DNA of 64,000 bases from Siphonodentalium dalli. Its lineage: Eukaryota > Mollusca > Scaphopoda > Gadilida > Siphonodentaliidae. The notes under the pieces are model-generated. The model saw nothing but the letters and a program-made list of their open reading frames with translations, searched no databases and had not been told where the DNA came from. The DNA is taken from the NCBI GenBank assembly GCA_032622095.1, contig CP136069.1, forward strand, positions 165,160,394 through 165,224,393, read 5' to 3'. Below are positions 46,682 to 57,229 of the stretch, piece after piece; position 1 is the stretch's first letter; each line of letters opens with the position of its first letter. The translations under genes were made by a program, and so were the position numbers.

Positions 46682-47587
46682 TTGGTTTATGAACATCGGA
46701 AACGTTCATGTAAACCGTATGGCGAAATGTACTGATTCGTACAGCCGATAATTGTGTGAATGTAGAGGGTGTGTGATTATAATAAATTACTACCACTTCT
46801 TAGATGTCACTTTCTATGTTAACAAACTACTCCACTTATTGGTGAAGTATGTATTCTTCTGTCAGCCAAAGATTTAAACCAAATATCAAAATATAATCAT
46901 GAGATAATATGAAATACAACCAATGGTGCTTTAACTGTACCAACACATCAGGATCTATCTATAATAATTATAATCACAAAGTTTGATCAGTAAAGGTTCA
47001 TTACTCCTACATAATGAAACTGAATGAAAACAGCATGACTTTGCACTACCAATATTATACCAGCAATACTAACACCCAGGGAATAAGTATGGGTGTAAGG
47101 CATTCATCAACTGTGACCGACTAAACATGCCATTCTTTGCCTTGGGGAGTACAGTTGTTTACCCAGAGCACTTGACCCTAAAAGAAAACGCGACAAATTC
47201 AAGGTCATTTGATGTCACCTATTCAATTTATGACAAGCATAATTATCACTTCGCTTTACTTGAGAAAATGTGTGATTATTTTTCGAAATATTTTCAATAT
47301 TACTGCAAGGCAAATAACTCTGGATGTGGAGCTTATTGTCCAGTCAAATTCACATCAATTAGTTAATTACGCTTTAGTTTATTTCATTATGCTTTTAGTT
47401 TAATTTTGAGTCAACTTTTTGGTGGAACGTTTTGCCAAGACAATTTTTGTTGTCACTTACACTCTCTCCTTTACCCTATTAATACCAATAATGAGGTAAT
47501 TTTATCAACTTGAAACCCATAGAGTTTACACCTGGATTTATATTATTTGCCAGCAAAAATGTTCTTCAATGATCAATTTTGTGGTCA
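46682..47587. other. Intron 4 sequence, nothing recognised
   Basis: Two overlapping short ORFs (47127-47403) without domain or splice support. Confidence 0.4.
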
Positions 47588-47935
47588 TACCGCTATTCTC
47601 AAAGTAATTGACCAGAAAAACAGGGTGATACCCCGGTCATGACCGCGGTGATACCAGTAATAAACGGTAGCGGTATCAAGACGGTCATGGCGGTGGAGTT
47701 ACGGTATTGGGCGATAATGATACTGCGGTCTTTTAGCGGGCACCGCATTAATTTTGTTGAATACCGCAGTGATTTTCATGGAACTCTTTGAGGGGAGGTA
47801 TTTACTCACACATACTTGTTCGCGTTAACAAGCGGTATCAGTACCGCGGTATTGGAGGATACCGCGGTATAGTACCGCCATATTAACGGGGTGACACCAT
47901 GTTATTGGTGGTCAATTACTTTAAGTATAGCGGTA
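47588..47935. mobile_element. Palindromic element rich in ACCGCGGTAT
   Basis: Left TACCGCTATTCTCAAAGTAA then TTGACCA; right TGGTCAATTACTTTAAGTAT then AGCGGTA, an inverted pair. The interior holds many GGTAT/ATACCGC words, including TACCGCGGTA twice near 47852-47872, and more CpG than the surroundings. Confidence 0.65.
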
Positions 47936-48017
47936 AGTTCTCAACTAGGAAATATTTTTTTTTATTTTATGATATAGAAAGAACTGCGAGTCCTGATCGA
48001 GTACATCCATAACCCTT

Positions 48018-48125
48018 TCAACACTGAATGGATTCTTCCACTCAGTTATAAAAGTATATATTGGATTGGACTATTAATCATTTGGAGGGGTGGTTTGATA
48101 ATACAATTGCAGAAGACAGAGGATC
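48018..48125. repeat. Dispersed repeat N, partial copy
   Basis: AATGGATTCTTCCACTCAGT, ACTATTAATCATTTGGAGGG and GAAGACAGAGGAT parallel 33030-33115. Confidence 0.55.
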
Positions 48126-48438
48126 TCACATGAGTTTCTATTTTATACAGAAGTTATCAACAGCGTTCACTAAATTTGATTTGAGCTGAGGTTTACCGAG
48201 GCTCAAATAGAATTAAGTGGACGATGTTGATAAATTACGTATAAAATAGAACGAGTTTGAGATACCTTTCATCACATGATCAAATAAACGCGAATCAACG
48301 CGAAGTATTCATCAAAAACAACAATCATAAACTTCAGCAATCGCAAGTCATTTAAATAATGGCGTGACGTCATCGCACGCGCTAATATTACAGGTGTGTC
48401 TTACCAATAATTATGAAGCTGGTTTTGTGAGTTAATTA

Positions 48439-48539
48439 CAGTAGTGCCCTAATTAATCGACTGCTTAACCACATCAGTATTATGGGTAACTTTTCAGGAT
48501 TTAGTCGTAAATATGGCTTGTTGCCATTCATCGGAAAGA
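48439..48539. mobile_element. Family A MITE, left half only (copy 9)
   Basis: Starts CAGTAGTGCCCTAATTAATC after TA and stops at the palindrome centre (CATCGGAAAGAT), like the half copy at 38046-38147. Confidence 0.85.
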
Positions 48540-48676
48540 TCTCTGTATGTGATAAATAGGATTTCTTTTCAGTCATTTGAAGCCATGAGTTGAACTTGAA
48601 CATCATCTCTATATGTTTTCTATCTCATACTTTTTTCTTTGAAAAATATTAGTGTGCCTTGAACCCAAGATCTTAA

Positions 48677-49044
48677 AGACGTATTATGGACTTGTTCGGG
48701 TGCATGAAACTGAATAGTTAGTATTCAGGGGCTATGTCAACTGGAGGAATGTAGTATTCTTCTAACATAGCCGAAAATTTCAAGCAAATCAAACATACCA
48801 CTCCATAGAAAACATCGTCTGAACTACGCTCAATTGTAAATATTTACTTCTTGATTCGGGACGCCACTATTGGTGATAAACTAACGATAACAATTTCGCC
48901 ACTAAGAGTCACTGCATTTAATTAATATACAATAATGACAGTGTGTGCTGTCAACTTGGATAAGATAATTGTAAAAAATAACTACTTTGAGCAAGAAATT
49001 CTCCATTTCTATTTGATCACCCTTTCGGAATGTTTCACATCACT
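48677..49044 (+). mobile_element. Family H TTAA element, copy 3
   Basis: TTAA at 48673-48676 and 49045-49048. Starts AGACGTATTATGGACTTGTT, ends CGGAATGTTTCACATCACT. Its right TTAA is also the left TTAA of a family C fragment. Confidence 0.8.
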
Positions 49045-49048
49045 TTAA

Positions 49049-49084
49049 CCGTTCCATGACTGGAGCTTCCTGAAATGTAGAACA
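49049..49084. mobile_element. Family C left-end fragment
   Basis: CCGTTCCATGACTGGAGCTT then CCTGAAATGTAG directly after TTAA; the rest is missing. Confidence 0.65.
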
Positions 49085-49265
49085 TTCAGTAAAATATAAT
49101 AAATATTGCATGGCTTCTCCCCGCATCCACAGTTCCACTATAGTGGCATAGTCAAGGAGGCGCCGTGCAATATTTATATAATAGTTAGTCTTCTGAGACT
49201 GGCTTCTCTGCTACTCATAGCAAAAGAACCCTGGCAGGCTAATTGTCAACCTTGTGAATTTTTAA

Positions 49266-49657
49266 CCCTTTACCCAACAAACCGGCCAAAACCGGCCAAA
49301 TAAAGCTGCAACAGCCTAAATTATCTTGGGTCTGTCTCAATAGAACCATACAAATATGGATATCATTGGAACCGGCTCCTTGACCACATTGTGATAGTTA
49401 CAGTTATGCCCTGTGCCAATGCATTCTCTTATATATGCGAGTCGACCATAGGTCGCCTCGCATATATAAGAGAATGCATTGGCCTAAACAAAATCTTTTT
49501 TTAACACTTTTTACCATTTTTTCTTACATTCTTTAACAATTTTATAATTTTTAATGTGTTAAGCCAACGCATTCTCTTATATATGCGAGGCGACCTATGG
49601 TCGACTCGCATATATAAGAGAATGCATTGGCACAGGGCCCTTCTGTTGGGTAAAGGG
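49266..49657 (+). mobile_element. Family B TTAA element, copy 7
   Basis: TTAA at 49262-49265 and 49658-49661; intact ends, two hairpins, long left asymmetric segment. Confidence 0.95.
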
Positions 49658-49661
49658 TTAA

Positions 49662-50356
49662 ACACCCTGCTACATTTGTCACAAAGTAACTCTTAAAACA
49701 GACATCAAGGGAATTATCTGTCACTCATTCTATGCAATCAAATGACCAGAATACAATGTGTGTTCCAGTTAATTTTGCTTCATGCTAGGTTCTAACTGTG
49801 TGTTTCTATAGTGTTTGCTCAATCAATGTGTTCAGCCCAATCAATGGCCTCTTTAGCTCAGATAATACCATGTTCTGAGTAACGAGGCAATATTGACATT
49901 GTCTGCCCACGTCTGCTGTGTGTACTTAAGATCTCGTTACACCTGGGATACCTGCAATTATTGCCTGTCCTTATATATATATATTAAATGGATATGGAGG
50001 TTTCATACTATTGATATATATATCCTGCCTATGAAATGAATTTGTCCACATCTGTCAATCAAATAATTAGCCGATATATATTCTTCCAATTAGTGACAGC
50101 CCATCATTTGCAGCCTTGAAAATTCCGATGCGATCTGTGTTCACTCTAATTTGGATATATCTGTATAAATCTACTGTTTTCAAACAATTATTTTGTTTGT
50201 TGTCAAATAATAATGTACTGAACTTTCGATTTGGGCAGTGATATTGGAAATTTATCCATAACATAACATGCAGTGTCTTTCATATTGTGTCACACTCATT
50301 AAACATTTTACATTTAAAGATGGGTACAAGTTATGTTCATAGATATGTAAACCAGC
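49662..50356. other. Intron 4 sequence, nothing recognised
   Basis: No supported gene or repeat. Confidence 0.4.
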
Positions 50357-50360
50357 TTAA

Positions 50361-50604
50361 AGTGATGTGAAGCATTCCGGTAGGGTGATCAAATATAAAT
50401 GGAGAATAATCTTGCTCAAAGTAGCTATTTTTACGAATATTAATTCAAATTGACAAATTACATCGTCATTGTTATATATTAATTAAATCAAATGACTCTC
50501 GATGGCAAATTAATTTTCATTAGTTTATCGCCGATAGTTGCGTCCCGAATCAAGAAGTAAATATTTATAATTGAGCGTAGTTCAGACAATGTTTTCTATG
50601 ATCA
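50361..50604 (-). mobile_element. Family H TTAA element, truncated copy 4
   Basis: Begins after TTAA (50357-50360) with AGTGATGTGAAGCATTCCGG and stops at AATGTTTTCTATG, about two thirds of the element. The 22-bp minisatellite begins soon after. Confidence 0.7.
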
Positions 50605-50639
50605 CAGGTTACTGGTTGATTTGTTTCCCACCTGTCACT

Positions 50640-50985
50640 TCAAAATTTCACCTGTGTATGTAAACCATTTCACCTGTGCACAGACCATTTCACCTGTGAA
50701 TGCAGACCATTTCACATCTGCCTGCAGACCATTTCACCTGTGCATGCAGACCATTTCACCTATGCATGCAGACCATTTCACCTGTGCATGCAGACCATTT
50801 CACCTGTGCATGTAGACCATTTCACCTGTGCATGCAGACCATATCACCTGTGCCTGCAGACCATTTCACCTGTGCATGCAGACCATATCACCTGTGCAAT
50901 CAGACCATTTCACCTGTGCATGCAGACCATTTCACCTGTTATTGTAGTCCATCTCACATGTGCATGCAGACCATTTCAACTGTTA
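50640..50985. repeat. 22-bp minisatellite (CATTTCACCTGTGCATGCAG + AC)
   Basis: About 15 copies. All three plus frames stay open over most of the array because neither the unit nor its frame shifts contain a stop; the translation cycles through a 22-residue repeat with HADHF, CRPFH and QTISPV segments. I see no gene context and regard the ORFs as a product of the repeat. Confidence 0.9.
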
Positions 50986-51025
50986 TTTGCAGAATGAGGT
51001 TCCCAGAGGGTGAATTTAGTGATGG
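50986..51025. mobile_element. Family F left-end fragment
   Basis: TTATTTGCAGAATGAGGTTC then CCAGAGGGTGAATTTAGTGA directly abuts the minisatellite. Confidence 0.6.
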
Positions 51026-51258
51026 CTAGAGTTAAAATATTTTAGTCTAAGAATGATTCTAAGAATAGTTTTCAATTGTTTGACCTTTTCCAATGTTTAC
51101 CGTCATGCTATGATTAAACTTTGATATTTAATTGGACTTTGATCACTAATGCCACTGTAACAGTAATGTTTACATAACAATGGTTTCTATATAAGCAAAA
51201 TCTCATTGTTCGATAGTTATTAATAATGATAATAAAAACAAGGTCGATATATTTTTAA

Positions 51259-51676
51259 CTCTTTCAGTGCCAGGGGCCGATCTCATTTTATTTTATTTTT
51301 CAGATTTTTTTGGTTGAATTTTTTTTGGGTATGCTTAAGCATGCTATAGCGAATTTAAAAACAAACTGGATAAAACCTTAGGGGCATGTTATAACTCAAA
51401 ACTATCACCAAGTATTCATAGTAATAATTTTGATGCCCATGAAAAATGTGAGATTCCCTAGCACTAAACCTACAAAATAAGTCTGTTAAAGAATATAAGA
51501 AAAATTATTAAAATTGTAAAAAATTGTAAAAAATAATAACAAATGATGAAAAATTGTTAGTCCAATGCATTCTCTTATATATGCGAGGCGACCTATGGTC
51601 GACTCGCATATATAAGAGAATGCATTGGCACAGGGTATATGGGTTGATACAAAAATCGGACCTGGCACTGAAAGGG
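51259..51676. mobile_element. Family D TTAA element, copy 2
   Basis: TTAA at 51255-51258 and 51677-51680. Left CTCTTTCAGTGCCAGGGG, right CCTGGCACTGAAAGGG. One core hairpin (GCGAGGCGACCTATGGTCGA) near the right end, followed by GGCACAGGGTATATGGGTTG. Confidence 0.85.
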
Positions 51677-51768
51677 TTAAAGATAATTGTGGTGATAGTT
51701 GTTTTAGAGACTTTTATATAATTTGTTACTTCACATGAACCCACTTGGAACACATTGAGTCAATTTAA

Positions 51769-52136
51769 AGACATATTATGGACTTATTCGGGTCGTGAAA
51801 CTAATAAGTTAGTACTATCGAGCGTTATGACAACTGGAGCAATGCAGCATTCTACTAACATCGTCGAAATCTCAAGCAAATCGACCAAACCACTACATAG
51901 AAAACATCGTCCGAACTACGCTCAATTGTAAATATTTACTTCTCGATTCAGGGCGCAAATATCGGCGACAAACTAACAAAAATGATTTCGCCATCAAGAG
52001 TCTCTTTATTTAATGAATATAGAAGAATGACGTTGTGTGTTGTCAATTTGGATATACTGTTAGTTAAAATAACTACTTAAAGAAAGATTATTCTCCATTT
52101 CTATTTGATCACCCTACCCAAGTGTTTCTCATCACT
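51769..52136 (+). mobile_element. Family H TTAA element, copy 5
   Basis: TTAA at 51765-51768 and 52137-52140. Starts AGACATATTATGGACTTATT, ends AGTGTTTCTCATCACT. It ends 74 bp before exon 5. Confidence 0.8.
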
Positions 52137-52210
52137 TTAATAATATTTGCCGATGTAATATAGCTCCCCATTCTCTATTATTAAATTTTTTTCATCTTTT
52201 CTTTCATCAG

Positions 52211-52414
52211 ATTCTAACTAAAGACAGTGTAACTGTGTCTGTCGATGCTGTGGTCTATTACAAAACTTCTAACCCAACAGTGTCTGTTGCAAATGTGGAG
52301 AATGCACATCTCTCCACACGACTGCTGGCACAGACGACGTTACGAAACATTCTCGGAACAAAGAGCCTGTCCGAGATTCTCTCTGACAGAGAAAGCATCA
52401 GCACAGGAATTCAG
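52211..52414 (+). CDS. STOM: Stomatin-family protein, exon 5 (SPFH domain)
   Basis: Encodes residues 125-192, 68 codons, phase 0 at both ends. Acceptor CTTTCATCAG, donor GTGACT. Visible family motifs in order: ILTKDSVTVSVDAVVYYK, ANVENAHLSTRLLAQTTLRN, ILGTKSLSEILSDRE. These are the core of the band 7/SPFH domain; the LLAQTTLRN(I/V)LGT block is nearly invariant in stomatins and STOML3. The exon is uninterrupted and shows no frame damage despite dense repeats on both sides. Confidence 0.97.
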
Positions 52415-52533
52415 GTGACTAAAGCATCATTATTTAAAGGTTCACAAGTCATTCGCGATGTGAATAGAATGTAATTGAAACTTCGGCAATCAAATAACAG
52501 ATAATAACTTTTGCGAGTGATACCGTGATATTA

Positions 52534-52690
52534 CTGTGTGAGGTTTAGTTGCTGTGTGACGTTTAATTCCTGTGTGAAGTTTAATTCCAGTGTGACATTT
52601 AGTTACTGTGTGATGTTTCATTACTGTGTGCCATTTAATTGCTGTGTGACGATTAATTCCTGTTTGATGTTTATTTACTGAGTGACGTTT
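52534..52690. repeat. 21-bp minisatellite (CTGTGTGACGTTTAATTC type)
   Basis: About seven imperfect units. Because 21 is a multiple of three, the minus frame at 52490-52843 stays open and reads a 7-residue period with HTxIK and HTVTK units. No gene context. Confidence 0.8.
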
Positions 52691-53807
52691 AAAAACGATC
52701 TCGAAATGGCTGGGGTTAAAAAAAATTAATATTGATTTCCTTATCACAACCAAAGAGGAAGTAAAGACAACTTCAAGAAAAATTATAGTTCCATTATAAG
52801 TGTGTCTTTTCATGCTTAAAAAATTGTTCAACACCCTTATCACCCATGTTTATCTCACAGTCACCACTAAGTAACCCAACACAAATTGATTATCATAATT
52901 ATATTCTAATTAACATAATAATAAAGAGTTCCGATATTGACATCGATATCATTGCGCTAAGCTTTTACGTCACTGCATATGCTAGTGATGTGTGGTTTTG
53001 AAATTTCATTTCGGTTTTGGTGTTTCGGTATGGTTTTTGTAGAAAAACCAGGTTTTACTCAATACACAATTACTATATATAGAGCATATGGTATAATATT
53101 TGACATAATATTTGCAGCCATTTTCCAGTGATTTCCATATTGAATCGCAATATGTGCCATTATTACAATATGTGCCCTTATCGCTCATAACACACCCACA
53201 TGTTCCAAATTGAAACTGATACTAGTAACGGTGGCAAACAGCAGCTGCAAAAGTACTCACTAACCACAGTCTTGTAAAAGCAACATTCAGTGACCAGCAT
53301 TGTGGGTTAATTGAATCCAGAAGAATAGGTTTTATAGAATGTAATAAATTTCTTTCAAAGTTTAAAAAACCAAGTGCAATTTAATGTACTAAAATCACTG
53401 GTCTATTATTGCAACCACTTTCAATTAAATGCTAATTGTTGGCCTCTGTTTTGACACAATACAATGCAGCTATTGATTTCTTGCTCTTGTTTCATAGTTT
53501 GTGAAGCTTTGTGAAGTGTAGGTTCTTGTGGGGCCTTGGTAGTATGGAATAGGATTTAATATCAAATTACCATTCATGGCATAGAAAGTGCTCAAATGAC
53601 CATATGTGGGGCCTTGTATAGCATAGATTTTCAGCATTGATATGCACCATTTCTTGCTCTTGATTTCTTGCTCTTGGTTCATGAAAGGCGAGGCTTTGAA
53701 GCAGTCTTTGCATTTTGACTGGGCCCCACAGGCCCAACCATGATTGAATCATTCATGAAGACATGAACTTGTTTTTCAATGTAGTTGAAATGTGTTTGAG
53801 TTAAATT
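52691..53807. other. Intron 5 sequence with a diverged duplicate
   Basis: No gene. The block at 53520-53600 (GTTCTTGTGGGGCCTTGGTA) is echoed in diverged form at 54495-54590 (GTTCTGCTGTGGCCTTAATG). Confidence 0.4.
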
Positions 53808-53811
53808 TTAA

Positions 53812-54203
53812 CCCTTTACCCAACAAACCGACCGAAACCGGCCAAATAAAGCTTCAACAGCCTAAAATATCTTCGGTCTGTCTCAATAGAACCATACAAA
53901 TATGGATATCATTGGAACCGGCTCCTTGACCACATTGTGATAGTTACAGTTATGCCCTGTGCCAATGCATTCTCTTATATATGCGAGTCGACCATAGGTC
54001 GCCTCGCATATATAAGAGAATGCATTGGCCTAAAAAAAATCTTTTTTTAACACTTTTTACCATTTTTTCTTACAATCTTTAACAATTTTATAATTTTTAA
54101 TGTGTTAAGCCAATGCATTCTCTTATATATGCGAGGCGACCTATGGTCGACTCGCATATATAAGAGAATGCATTGGCACAGGGCCCTTCTGTTGGGTAAA
54201 GGG
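53812..54203 (+). mobile_element. Family B TTAA element, copy 8
   Basis: TTAA at 53808-53811 and 54204-54207; intact ends, two hairpins. Confidence 0.95.
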
Positions 54204-54207
54204 TTAA

Positions 54208-55260
54208 TATTATTTATAATTTTATGATATTGTGTTTTTTATTTTTTAATGTTCTATGAAAAAGATATTGTTTTTGCATAATACAAAAACACAATACAGA
54301 GACATTACAAAACATTCCAACGGTTACCATCAATTTGAAGAGCAAAAGTAAGATGTGATTTAAGTTTTATTACAAATCTACAACATTTATATAGCTTCTT
54401 AAAATCAGCCTCGTTTAGGCCCCGTCATAGAAAACACAAGGTCTTTTTTAGGCCTGTGCCATTTACAAATCGTGAAGACTTCTTTGAAGAGAGTCTTAAC
54501 AAGTTCTGCTGTGGCCTTAATGGTATGAAATAGCCTTAAATGACAAATGAGAGATCATGGCATATTAAGTGCTTAATTTCCATAAGTGGGCAATGAATAC
54601 ACTTGACTTTAAGCTATATTCAGTGTTCACGCTTGGCCGAAAAATATTTTGGCCAATTTTTTGGTCAATTCTGATTTTTTTTGGCCAAATTAAAAAAACA
54701 CTTTTGCCAAATTAAACCCTCATTTTCTGGTCTCACAATTAATGAATATTTTTGTTTTATTTAACATCTAAAATTCTATATTATTATTTCCATACCTTCA
54801 AATACCGTATCCAGATTTCTTTAATTCTACTATTGTTGGCATACAATATAGCACTACCACCATCTACCATGCAGCGTTATGATAGACAAGGGTTCATTAG
54901 TGTTAATCTGCATTACTGTTGTATTACATTGTTTGATAGTGCACTACTGTGGGTGCATTTTGTTACCCATTAGGCTGTATCACCTAATCAATTAGCAGAT
55001 GATCATACTATAAATTTAATTCTCATGTCATTCCGTTACAAAATCAATTTGGGTTCTTGAATTAGATTTATGATTTTGGAGTAAAAACAACTTCGGCCAA
55101 ATGATTTTGTTTTGTGGCCATTTGCCATTGGCTTTTGAATCTTGGCTATATATGCACCTTGGACTGAACAAAATTGAAGACTATGAAAAAGTTTTGAACA
55201 TTCTTGAGATAGTAGATCTTTAAAAACCTTGAAATTATCAGAATTTCTTCATAAAAGGCA
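54208..55260. other. Intron 5 sequence, nothing firm
   Basis: Repeated TTGGCCAAATTAAA-type phrases at 54650-54715 recur at 62570-62635. No gene. Confidence 0.4.
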
Positions 55261-55264
55261 TTAA

Positions 55265-55398
55265 CCCTTTCATGACGGGAGCTGTGCTGGTGCAGCATTA
55301 AAGATCCAGTGCCAGTGCATTCTCTTATATATATGAGTCTCCCATCTAGAATGCACTGGCTTACAAGGTCACTGTAAATATAGTTAGGCCAATAAATC
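55265..55398. mobile_element. Family C TTAA element, copy 5, right end lost
   Basis: After TTAA (55261-55264): CCCTTTCATGACGGGAGCTG, TGCTGGTGCAGCATTAAAGA and an interrupted hairpin, up to TAGTTAGGCCAAT. Confidence 0.7.
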
Positions 55399-56011
55399 AT
55401 TAGAGTCATTCTCTCTATGTCTCTTGAGACCCAGAAATGGTTGATAAAGCATTACATGCTAGAAGCTATATTAGATCTCTGTTCAAAATAATCCATATGT
55501 ACAAAGTGATATTAATGGAGGAATTATCATCAAATGATCGTATTTTGTGTCATGTTATTTGGATCATACCATGAAGCTGTAAAAATCAATGTTGTCAATT
55601 TATATAGTCGTCCTACTAACCCCTTAAATACTATACTGAGTGCATTATGTAATTCAGTTATAAATTTAATATAAGGCCAAAACGAAGAATACCTGTGTTT
55701 AGGGTAACCCGCCCGCCCCTACTCAAAACCTGCCGCCAAATTCCATTTTATCGTTTTTCAAAAATTTCCTCCGACTTCATTTTATTTTTTTGTAATTAGG
55801 AATTCGCGACTACGGAATTAGCTTAAACAAGTAAACCATTTCCTTGCAAATATCGTCAATTCACGAAAAACGGAAGTGCTGCCATTGTTGTAGTATATTC
55901 GTATTCCCTCGTCATTGTTCGGCAAACCTCGCCGATTTCTCGAAAGCGGAAACCAGAAAACACGCGATATGTATTAACTAGCAAATCGAAAGTAACCGGA
56001 TATTTTGCCGA
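55399..56011. other. Intron 5 sequence; CpG-richer from about 55690
   Basis: From about 55690 to 56060 CpG dinucleotides become denser (for example GCCGATTTCTCGAAAGCGGA). Copies of ACGGAAGTG and CACTTCCGT lie inverted about 150 bp apart. Nothing identified. Confidence 0.35.
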
Positions 56012-56278
56012 TTGAATATGGCGGAAACACTTCCGTGTGCGGATAGATCCTGCGTTTTAGCTATTAAACTTCACAAATGCGTTCATATGAATCAGAATAG
56101 AAACATGGCGCCTGTCAACTATAGCACAGACATGTTGTCGTGCGTGAACCGGTACCACACGGATTCTGAACTGACAGAAAAGGACATAGTAATAAAATGT
56201 CAGATTAAAAATAATTCTGTACGTCACGTTCGCCTTGCCGCATGTATGTGCCATTTCCAATGGAGGAACTCTTGTTAA
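56012..56278 (+). CDS. Unrecognised 88-codon ORF in a CpG-richer island
   Basis: Starts MNMAETLPCADRSCVLAI and ends CMCHFQWRNSC; contains DSELTEKDIVIKCQIKN. Composition looks more protein-like than other short ORFs here, and it begins in the CpG-richer segment. It ends eight bases before a segmental duplication, so the upstream element may be truncated. No family recognised; could be a mobile-element fragment or a first exon. Low confidence. Confidence 0.2.
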   Translation: MNMAETLPCADRSCVLAIKLHKCVHMNQNRNMAPVNYSTDMLSCVNRYHTDSELTEKDIVIKCQIKNNSVRHVRLAACMCHFQWRNSC

Positions 56279-56286
56279 ATTCACCT

Positions 56287-57200
56287 TCCGATAGGGAGAC
56301 TCGCATATATAAGAAAATACATTGGCCTAACAATATTTACCTTGACCTTGTACGCCAGTGCATTTTCTTTCATATGCGAGGCTCGCTATGGGAGACTTAC
56401 ATATATATGGCATAGCTCCCATCATGAAAGGTTTTACAGATCATGCCATATAGAAATGCCTGTAGAGATCATATTCCACCAGTAAAACTTAATAACATCA
56501 AAACAATGATGCAGATAACATATATCTGTTCCTTAATTTATTCCACAGTACATGTATGTGAATGTCCAAGCTCGAGATTGCATGATTATGTGACTTATTT
56601 GATCCTATTTCGTACTGTGACTCTTACAATCATGAAATTTCCCTGAGTACTCTATTCAATGTTTATCAAAATCGGCTCACAAAAGATGCCCAGATCATGT
56701 AGGGCTGCAAATTTGAGGGGAACGACCATTCAGTTCGCCTGGAGGTTATCTAAAATGAAAATGCCTTGAACGAAAAACAGGTCGTGCCAAAGTTTTATAA
56801 ATGCAGGTCTTGCGATAACTAATCTCACCTTAATTTTGCTCAATCAAGTCCCAAAATGAGACATTCAAATTTATTACCGTAGGCCACTGAGTTGCCCATC
56901 TATAGTTAATAATACCAGTTGTAGTGATTATAACAGTTTGTGAAACTCGATCTCTTGCTACCTATGATATATGTATGGGGGTTACATGTATCTACTAAGC
57001 ACAAACCAGGTGAACGAAAAATAGGTTACACATAATTTTGAAACCTGCAGGCCTGTCGTGCAATCTCAAGCTGGGATCTTTGCCTACTTTCAAATACATT
57101 AGGTGTTCACTAAGAATTATATTACCATCGCCATTTTTTCAATGTTAGAACTTCAAAACTCCTTAACCACAGCAGAATTATGGGTAATTTTTCAGGATTT
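56287..57200. repeat. Segmental duplication, derived copy (914 bp)
   Basis: Nearly identical to 60341-61232. Differences seen: three single bases and a 22-bp block (from 56623, CTTACAATCATGAAATTTCC then CT) absent from the other copy. Includes the right part of a family C element, repeat P, and the first 39 bases of a family A arm, where identity stops (CAGGATTT then GTATGAC). Confidence 0.95.
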
Positions 57201-57229
57201 GTATGACTAAATATTTCTACAAAATCCAT

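Noticed and set aside
47127-47403. Two overlapping ORFs with a CRYFxKYF-like look, considered as an exon
   Set aside because: The frames overlap, splice sites are absent and no stomatin or other domain motif is present.
50621-51029. Three overlapping ORFs with HADHF and CRPFHLC repeats, resembling a cysteine/histidine-rich repeat protein
   Set aside because: All three frames are open only because the 22-bp unit lacks stops; no start context, splice sites or flanking coding sequence.
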